Source: Monomorium pharaonis
Lineage: Eukaryota > Arthropoda > Insecta > Hymenoptera > Formicidae
Direction: 5' to 3'
Assembly (NCBI RefSeq): GCF_013373865.1
Contig: NC_050469.1
Location: 16,735,046 to 16,799,045, forward strand
DNA: 64,000 nucleotides
Shown here one piece after another: positions 56,338 through 64,000 of this stretch. How positions within the stretch are numbered: the first letter of the stretch is position 1; each line of letters opens with the position of its first letter. A program made the translations under genes and the position numbers. Below the pieces are notes generated by a model. That model was not told the origin of the DNA and ran no database searches. It worked only from the letters and a program-made list of their open reading frames with translations.

Positions 56338-56815
56338 AAGGCTGCTGTGTGCCAATAAAAAAGGTTGCTGTGCGCCAATACAAAAGGCTGCTGTGCGTCA
56401 ATAAAAAAAAAGCTGCTGTGCACTAATAAAAAAAGGCTGCTGTGCGTCAAAAAAGAAAGGCTGCTGTGCGTCAATAAAAAAAGGTTGCTGTGCGCCAATA
56501 AAAAAGGCTGCTGTGCGTCAATAAAAGAAGGTTGCTGTGCGCCAATAAAAGAGGCTGCTGTGCGTCAATAAATAAAGGCTGCTGTGCGTCAATAAAAAAA
56601 AGGCTGCTGTGCGTCAATAAAAGAAGGTTGCTGTGCGCCAATAAAAGAAGAGGCTGCTGTGCGTCAATAAATAAAGGCTGCTGTGCGTCAATAAAAAAAA
56701 GGCTGCTGTGCGTCAATAAAAAAAGGTTGCTGTGCGCCAATAAAAAAGGCTGTTGTGCGTCAATAAAAAAAGGTTGCTGTGCGCCAATAAAAATTTGCTG
56801 CTGTGCACTTATAAC
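56338..56815 (+). repeat. Minisatellite upstream of the full Helitron
   Basis: About 18 units of 22-28 bp reading close to GGCTGCTGTGCGTCAATAAA. Same array and position as in copy 1, with a different unit number. Confidence 0.88.
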
Positions 56816-56880
56816 AATTGTTCGTCTGTAAAAAATTTTAGCAGATTTGCAAAAATTTGTAAAAGATCTTTCTAAATAAA

Positions 56881-59800
56881 ATGTCTCCAAAAGAAAAAGA
56901 AATTATTTTAAAGCCTGAAAATAGAGATATTATTATCCAAAATGAGTGGCTTAACGATGACCATATTGATCATTTTCACGAACTTTTACAAAATTGTTCC
57001 GACTATAAACCTGTTGGAACATGGCGAATACAGCTTCCTCATTTAATACAACCTGTATTACAAGATACAAAACACATTCAAATATTGTACAGTTCGTCAC
57101 ATTGGGTATGTAGCTATTACGATAGAAAAAATATATTCATATATGATTCCTTAAATAATAAAATACTACATAAAGATCACGAACAATTCTTAAAAAGATT
57201 ATTTCCAACATATGATTTTAAGAAACGTTTAGTCAAATTTCCGACTGTGCAACAACAACCGAATGGTAATGATTGTGGTGTTTTTGCAATAGCTTTTGCT
57301 ATTTCATTATTATATAACATTAAACCTGAAAAAGTAAGATATGACCATAGTTTAATGCGTTTGCATTTATTAAAAATTTTTGAATCTAATGTGATTGAGC
57401 ATTTTCCTCAGGATTTAAATTATGGTGTCCCTCAAAAAGTACTTCCATTAGCAGTAATAAGAGCAAGAGAAGCTATAGCTAATGCTCAACGTATAAAAAG
57501 ATTAAAAAAAAATACTTTGAAGACTGAATGTCATGATATTGATAATAATCAGGTTAAAAAATATCATATAAACAAATATGACTCTTTGAAGAATAAATGT
57601 AATATAGAAGATAATTATGGTAAAAAACGTCATCTAGACGATGATTTGGAAAATGCTTGTTTTGAAAAGCGGTTTCAATGTCAACAAAACTTAGAACAAA
57701 ATCGGACTAAGCAGCTGGATCAATATAACACAGATTTATTGAGTAATCATGTTAAAAAGCAACGTCAACATGAAAAAATTGAAGATAATCGTGATATAAA
57801 ACGTTATACAGACAATGATTTGGAAAATATTCGTGCTAAAAAGCGACTTCGATATCAACAAAATTTAGAGCAAAATCGGGTTAAGCAACGGGATCAATAT
57901 AAAAAAAATTTATTAAATAATCGTGCTAAAAAGCGGCTTCGATATCAACAAAATTTAGAACAAAACCGGGCTAAGCAACGGGATCAATATAAAAAAAATT
58001 TACAAAAAAATCGTTTGCGTAAGAGAATACATTACTTTACACATTTACAACATGAACGAGATAGATACAAAAAATATTCCGATCGTAAATGGCTGTATAA
58101 TAAACAATATTACGAGAAAAAGTTGTTAAAATTTAATTCTGTAAAAAAATATGACGGTCAAAATATTATTAAAAAATATAGTAAGTTTTGGTCAAAAAAT
58201 TACATACATATGCGTAATCCCGTAACAATAACAGATATTATGAATAAACTTGATATTAAAAATAAAATTGAAAGACGATTAGAAGCTGAAAAGATTTTGC
58301 GTTGGTCTATGCATATTAGAAATAATTATATTCACAATATGTATAAAATATTAGCTGTATTAAAGAAAAAGGCTGAAGTACACTTAACTCTCGTTACTGA
58401 GTGTTTAACAATTGATGATAAATTACATGCGTTATGTGGTATATCAGGTCATACAGCTTCTTCCGAAAATTATTTTATTGATTCTACATATAGTGAACAA
58501 TTTATTTCATCGCAACCTTTGATAACAAACGTGAAAGGTCAAATTATAAATGTATTACCTTTGGTAGAAGCACAAGCTAAAAAAGCATGGTTGTGCAATA
58601 CTTTGTGTAAAATTGATTCACTTGTAATTGATCGTTATAAAAAATTTCTCGAAGCAATAAATACATGTACTTTAAAGAAAATACCAGAACTATTACGCAA
58701 AGTTTGTCAGAAATGTACAGTAAACGATTTGACTGACAAATTAGGTCATACACAGGCTTGTTACATTAATCCAAACCTTTGTAAAGCGATGTCTCTTTCT
58801 ATTCAGTTATTATCACCTCATTTTCCAAAAGTGAGATTTATTAAACGTTTTATTTATCGAATGAGAGCAGACTATCGAAAGTTAATAAATCTAGAAAAGG
58901 CTTTAAATTCTGGTGATATCGATACATTAAATGAACTTATAACTTTGGCACAAGATCGAGCAAATATGTACAAACATCATCAAACTTTAACTGATTTGAG
59001 TGATGATGATATTATTTCTAAATATAGCAAAGCATTTAAGGCGTTGACTAAACGTTCCATGGATACACCTCGATATGTTTGTGTTTCATGTGAAAGACTT
59101 TGCTATAAGAGAAGTGTATCTGAAATTAATAAGGTTAAAACACAATTAGATATTCCAATTTGGAGAGATTTAATGGCACATATAAAAAATCTAAATATTA
59201 ATCCGCAATACATATGTCTTTATTGCCAAAAAAAATTCCGTAACGGATTAATGCCTGCTTATTGTATTTTGAACAATCTATTTATCCAAAATGTTCCCGA
59301 AGTAATATCGTCTCTTAATTCATTTGAAAAAATGTTAATACAAAGAGCTAAAGCATTTCAAACTATTGTTAAAATGGGAACTGTGATGAATAAAAGGTTA
59401 CCTCATAGGCAGATGGTACAGAAAGTAAAAGGTAGAACATTTCATTTACCATTACCATTAGAACAAACAATGAATAAAATATGTTCGAAAACTGATGCGA
59501 TAAATAAAAACAATATGGAATTGTACATTTTGGTTAGAGGTATTCCGACAAAAACAAAAATTATTTGGGAAGAAATGGTAAATCTTAAAAAAGTATTTGA
59601 TGCTTTGGTATGGTTGAAACGTAATAATCATCTTTATAAACACATTATACTGCCAGATACTTGCGATGGATTATGTTCGGAAAAAAATGTAGAATTTTTT
59701 GAAATAAAAGAGACAGAAAATGATACTGAATTTGTATCGGATAATGATAATGATGGTATATTATTAAATTCCAAAATTGAAATGCAAGAAACAAAAAATA

Positions 59801-59949
59801 ATGCAGAAGCTATTGTTTTAAATCTTCAAGGTGACGCTATGTTAACTCACTTACCGATGACAAGGAGAGTTATTATGAACAGTATACCATTTATCCTTTA
59901 TATGAAAAAAAAACGCGTGAAAGTGCTAACGCTTTGTATCAAATGTTAA
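56881..59949 (+). CDS. Helitron protein, N-terminal half with Ulp1-type protease
   Basis: A 1022-codon ORF. Residues 20-145 form a C48/Ulp1-like cysteine protease: H74 (SSHWVCSYYD), D89 (FIYDSL), Q126 and C132 (QQPNGNDCG). Residues about 195-400 are basic repeats (NNRAKKRLRYQQNLEQ) with fewer units than copy 1. Residues 430-800 are conserved with copy 1 and end with Cys pairs (YVCVSCERLC, YICLYCQKKF). Then comes a region starting at RNGLMPAYCILNN that I recognise as the DUF6570-type segment of Helitron replicases. The frame is lost near 59833-59842: the next module continues in another frame, so this and the following entry were one protein or have become split. Confidence 0.85.
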   Translation: MSPKEKEIILKPENRDIIIQNEWLNDDHIDHFHELLQNCSDYKPVGTWRIQLPHLIQPVLQDTKHIQILYSSSHWVCSYYDRKNIFIYDSLNNKILHKDHEQFLKRLFPTYDFKKRLVKFPTVQQQPNGNDCGVFAIAFAISLLYNIKPEKVRYDHSLMRLHLLKIFESNVIEHFPQDLNYGVPQKVLPLAVIRAREAIANAQRIKRLKKNTLKTECHDIDNNQVKKYHINKYDSLKNKCNIEDNYGKKRHLDDDLENACFEKRFQCQQNLEQNRTKQLDQYNTDLLSNHVKKQRQHEKIEDNRDIKRYTDNDLENIRAKKRLRYQQNLEQNRVKQRDQYKKNLLNNRAKKRLRYQQNLEQNRAKQRDQYKKNLQKNRLRKRIHYFTHLQHERDRYKKYSDRKWLYNKQYYEKKLLKFNSVKKYDGQNIIKKYSKFWSKNYIHMRNPVTITDIMNKLDIKNKIERRLEAEKILRWSMHIRNNYIHNMYKILAVLKKKAEVHLTLVTECLTIDDKLHALCGISGHTASSENYFIDSTYSEQFISSQPLITNVKGQIINVLPLVEAQAKKAWLCNTLCKIDSLVIDRYKKFLEAINTCTLKKIPELLRKVCQKCTVNDLTDKLGHTQACYINPNLCKAMSLSIQLLSPHFPKVRFIKRFIYRMRADYRKLINLEKALNSGDIDTLNELITLAQDRANMYKHHQTLTDLSDDDIISKYSKAFKALTKRSMDTPRYVCVSCERLCYKRSVSEINKVKTQLDIPIWRDLMAHIKNLNINPQYICLYCQKKFRNGLMPAYCILNNLFIQNVPEVISSLNSFEKMLIQRAKAFQTIVKMGTVMNKRLPHRQMVQKVKGRTFHLPLPLEQTMNKICSKTDAINKNNMELYILVRGIPTKTKIIWEEMVNLKKVFDALVWLKRNNHLYKHIILPDTCDGLCSEKNVEFFEIKETENDTEFVSDNDNDGILLNSKIEMQETKNNAEAIVLNLQGDAMLTHLPMTRRVIMNSIPFILYMKKKRVKVLTLCIKC

Positions 59950-62900
59950 AAATTGAAGAACTACCCTTGGATAACCGTGAAAAATTTTTAGATCTATTAT
60001 GTTTTCCAGATTTATATCCTTTTGGTGTTAATGGACAACATGAAACTAGACAAATTAAACTTTATGAACATGAATATATTAAATGTCGTTTGACTTCTAA
60101 ACATCCCCAATATAGATTAAATCAACAATATTTGTTTTATTTATTAAATAATGCAAATAATCGTCAATTAAAGCGCGGTATTTATCATAAATTAAATGTA
60201 ACCAATTTGCGAGATCGTTATACGGCTTCGGAATATTTACAAGCAGTGCAAAAAGAATTATTGGAGTCTGATTTGAGTACAATATTTTCTACTTTGAGAA
60301 ATACGGCACAATATTGGCGTAGACCAAAATATGATTTAGAGTGCATGATACAACATTATGGACCTGCAACATGGTTTTTAACATTGAGTCCTAGTGAATG
60401 GATGTGGGATGATTTAGGTCAATACATTCGTGAAGTAAATGGTTGGTGTAACGATTCGTCTTCCACTAGTGTTCTCGTTGCTAGAGATCCTGTATCAGCG
60501 TCGAGATTTCTCGATAATAAGTTTCGAGCAATGATTGATTTTATTTGTTCCGAAGATCATCCGATCGGAGAAGTTACACATTACTTCTGGCGACGAGAAT
60601 ATCAAGGTAGAGGGATACAACATTTTCATATGTTAATTTGGATTAAAAATGCACCAATTATTGGTGTATCTTCTGAAAAAGAAATTTCTGAATTTATTTT
60701 ACAACATGTAACTTGTAAAATGCCAGATAAAAATATTTCTCCATTATTATATGAGCGAGTTAATACATACCAACAACACAAACATAACAATTATTGTCTT
60801 CGTTCTAAGAAAATGGGACGTAAAGTTGGTCGTATATGTCGTTTCGGATTTCCTCGCCCTGTTACGGATACGTTATGTTTAAAAGATGTTGTAAGTTCGA
60901 TAGTAGGTAGAAAACAGTTAAAGTCTAGAAGTAGGCTTTATGATATTCCTCGAACAGAGAGAGAGGGTTATATAAATGACTATAATCCCCCTACTCTTAC
61001 TGCATGGAATGGAAATATGGATATACAATATATTGGAGAAAATTCAAGGTTTATTAATATGTACATAAGTAAGTATGTAAATAAAGCAGGACAATGTGAA
61101 TTATCTGAAGATATTCTTGATTGTAAAAATCAGACAAACAAATCGATAGCAAGCTGTCTTTGGAATATTGGATTACGATTTTTAAATAATAGAGAATGTG
61201 GAGCTCTTGAAGCTGCGGATACATTGCTAAGTATTCCTTTATATGGAACTGATCGAAATACGACGATTAAATGGTTGGATACGAATCAGATACGATATAG
61301 AAGAGTTAAAAACGTTAAGGAAGTTGAAGCTCTCGATAGAGATTCTACAGATATATTTTGTGCGTCTGTAATAGATGACCATTATCCACATAGACCGAAA
61401 AAATTTGAATTGATGTGTTTATATGAATTTATGCAATGGCATGATATTACAAAAATTAAACCACAAAGTAAAAATATTAAATATTACAAAATGGATAATG
61501 GTTATTATCTTAAACGGCGACAACGTGGACATCTCATTAATCATTATAAATATGATATTAAGACGCGGCCGGAAAATTATTTCTTTTCATTACTTCTTAT
61601 GTTTCAACCATGGCGAAAAATGGAAGATCTTAAAAATGGTTGTGATACTTATGCGGAATCATTTCATAAGGTAAAATTACATCTCGTCGAAGCATTGCAG
61701 TATCATGAAAAAATGGAAGAATTGAAACAAGCATATGAAACTGTGAAGGAATTGGTTCAACAGCAGATTGATGAAAAACAGCATCTGTCTCAAGATGATC
61801 CTGATAATCCGATAGGTGTTCAAAATATTCAAGCTGGTGAAGCAATGCAAGATTTTAAAGATCTCGGTGGTCACAAAGAAGAAATCGATATATCTGAAAT
61901 GATTTCAAAATTGAATGCAGATCAAAAAAGAGTATTTAATAGAGTCATTAATACCGTGTCAGATAAAAAATCGTTATTACGACTATACGTTAGTGGAGAA
62001 GGAGGCACTGGTAAAAGTTTTTTGATTAAAACTATTAAATGTTGGATAAAACAAAATCTTAATAAGGATACTGCAATAGCAGCGCCCACTGGTATAGCAG
62101 CATTTAATATAAATGGTTTGACAGTACATAGATTACTTCAATTACCCGTTGAACATGGTTCTACTCCTAATTATAAACAATTAGCTGATCATGTATTAAA
62201 AGTTTTACGAGCAGACCTCAAAGATGTTATTCTTTTTATAATTGATGAGGTATCAATGATATCTAATTTGATTTTATTGTATATACATTTGCGATTATCT
62301 GAAATATTTGATACTATTGATTGTGATGATGGTTGGTTTGGTCGAGTGCATATTCTTCTATTTGGAGATTTGCTTCAATTACCTCCTGTACATGAAGATC
62401 CTGCCTTTGTAGATTTAACAAATGTAAAAGTTAAGAAATTTCTTGGTTCCTTAAATGCTGTTAATTTATGGACTACTTTATTTGATTACGATGAATTAAC
62501 GATCAATATGCGCCAACAAGGAGATGGATCTTATCGTGAATTACTTTCGAGAATTCGTATTGGTTTACTGACAAAATCTGATTGTGACATTCTCGAAAAA
62601 AGAAAAATATCTTTTATAGGTAAGTCTTTCGAAGAAAGATTAGGTGAATTATGTAATTTTATTGATAATTTGCCTTCTGATACCGTTTGTTTACTCCCTA
62701 CTTGTCATATGTGTGATGTTCTTAACAATGCAATGTTAAGTCGTATTGCTTCGAAAGAAATATTATTAATTGCTGAAGATGAGATTGAATGTATTCCATA
62801 TATTAAAAAAAGAGTAACAAAGTTATTGACGGATAATGATGATGATAATAGGACAGCTGGGCTTTTCAAACGAATTACAATTAAAATTGGAGCGAAAGTT

Positions 62901-64000
62901 ATGATAAGACGTAACATTGATGCTAGTTTAGGCCTTGTAAATGGTACAATTGCTACAGTTATTTCAGTTGTGCAAGATCCATCTACGGATTATGTAGAAA
63001 AAATCAAACTTCTTTTACCATCTGATTTGGAATATTTTATTGAAAGAGTAAGTGTCAAATTTCAAGTTATGGAAAAAGCATTTGTTATTAGGAAACAATT
63101 TCCAATATCTTTGAGTTATGGTATTACCATTCATAAAGCTCAAGGATTAAGTTTGCAAAATGTTGTTACGGATATAGGTAATTCTGTGTTTAGTTGTGGT
63201 CAGATTTATGTTGCATTATCCCGTGTGACATCTCTGGATGGATTGCATTTGATTAATTTCGACCCTTCGTGTGTAATAGCTAGTGAAGAAGCAATTATCG
63301 AATATAATCGGTTAAAACGAATACATAAACCGGAAGAACAAGTTATTACTATTTCAAAAGAACGATATCATAAAGTTAAAGATACGCCATGGACATTATG
63401 GAAGACAATTACTTCCGTTCAACAGTCGGATCAAAAAGTTCGACGTAATACTACTTGTTGGATTTTACGTGGTTTTCAAAATACTGACAAAGTTTCATGT
63501 TATGCAAATGCTGGATTGCAATGTTTATTTCATTTAAATATTATTAGAAAACAATTATTTAATTCTGATAAATTAGATGTTTTAAGTATTTTAACTCACC
63601 GATATGAAAATGGAATACATAATTTAAATACCTATGCAATACGGGAATACTTAGGAGAGTATTTTTCAACTTGTATTAAACGAGATGCATTTGATTTTCT
63701 TACAGCTCTTTGCACAAAATACGATTTTATAAAAAATTTGGTAGAGCATCAAGTTATTTTTACTACTCGATGCAAATTATGTAGTAATACAAAAGTTACA
63801 ACGGATAATAATGTTATTCTTTCAATTCCTGTTAACAATTTAAAGAAAAAAAGTTTTAATCTTAATGATTTATTAAATATATCATTTTCACATTGGTTTG
63901 AATTACATAATAAATCATGTGAACGTTGTGAAGGAAATGAGTTATTATTTAAGAAAGAAATAAAATTGGCAAAAGAGATAGTTATTATATGTTTAAGTCT
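59835..64000 (+). CDS. Helitron Rep/HUH, Pif1 helicase and USP-type protease, open at window end
   Basis: Open in one frame from just after a TGA at 59832 to the window end, at least 1388 codons. Rep part: GPATWFLTLSPSEW, the two-His motif GIQHFHMLIW (His codons 60621 and 60627) and the paired tyrosines YISKYVNK (61062, 61074), as expected for Helitron nicking. Helicase: Walker A SGEGGTGKS (about 61992), Walker B IIDEVSM (about 62239), GDLLQLPPV, INMRQQ, ITIHKAQGLS and YVALSRV, a Pif1 family set. C-terminal part: a USP-like Cys box SCYANAGLQCLFHL (Cys codon 63498) and Cys pairs RCKLC and CERC; the His box would lie beyond 64000. Acts in rolling-circle transposition. The first Met is at 59943. 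Confidence 0.85.

Noticed and set aside
56338..56815. CRISPR-like array
   Set aside because: Units of 22-28 bp follow each other directly without unique spacers, and the context is a eukaryotic transposon.
1..64000. tRNA or rRNA genes
   Set aside because: I saw no convincing cloverleaf with A and B boxes and no rRNA-like sequence; a dedicated scan was not possible.

Overview
The window looks like eukaryotic, probably insect, DNA. It is AT-rich, its genes have GT-AG introns, and almost all recognisable content is transposable elements of kinds common in insects. The LINE ORF1 type, the many hairpin MITEs and the overall look suggest a hymenopteran, perhaps an ant; that is inference. I see no convincing intact host gene. 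The best host-derived pieces are two captured copies of one sulfate-transporter (SLC26-like) exon inside a transposon, and a GC-rich block at 43.8-44.2 kb.

Layout. 1-3374: copy A of a repeated ~4 kb unit carrying a small spliced gene for an RG-rich protein. 3380-6443: promoter-like repeat, then an AT-rich repeat. 6444-9720: truncated Helitron copy (minus). 9716-11370: nested palindromic MITEs. 11461-22977: copy B of the RG-gene unit, split by a complete 7.75 kb PIF/Harbinger transposon (13591-21340, TSD TTA) with a four-exon DDE transposase, a SANT/Myb-like partner gene and long internal inverted repeats. 23240-43567: nested elements. Two inverted copies of an element with a 254-bp TG...CA terminal block carry a small Arg-rich/acidic ORF. 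One copy is split by a GC-rich LINE (25265-29479, 14-bp TSD), the other by a 2.3 kb foldback (40214-42498, TSD TAA). A relative lies at 32.4-37.0 kb. 44552-52147: a giant near-perfect palindrome whose arms each carry an RG gene (copies C and D), with a hairpin MITE at the centre. 52148-56330: foldbacks and MITEs. 56338-64000: a near-complete Helitron, open at the window end.

The most unusual items are: (i) the Helitron, which places an N-terminal Ulp1/C48-type protease and a C-terminal USP/C19-type protease around the Rep/HUH and Pif1 helicase modules; (ii) the four-copy RG-gene unit, whose N-terminal motif is encoded by a DNA palindrome and whose outer boundary is a ~30-nt hairpin motif that also occurs alone; (iii) the Harbinger that carries an intact host-like exon in both inverted arms; (iv) the ~7.6 kb palindrome centred on a MITE.

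All calls come from reading the sequence. No database or alignment was run, so family names rest on motif recognition and boundaries of old repeats are approximate.
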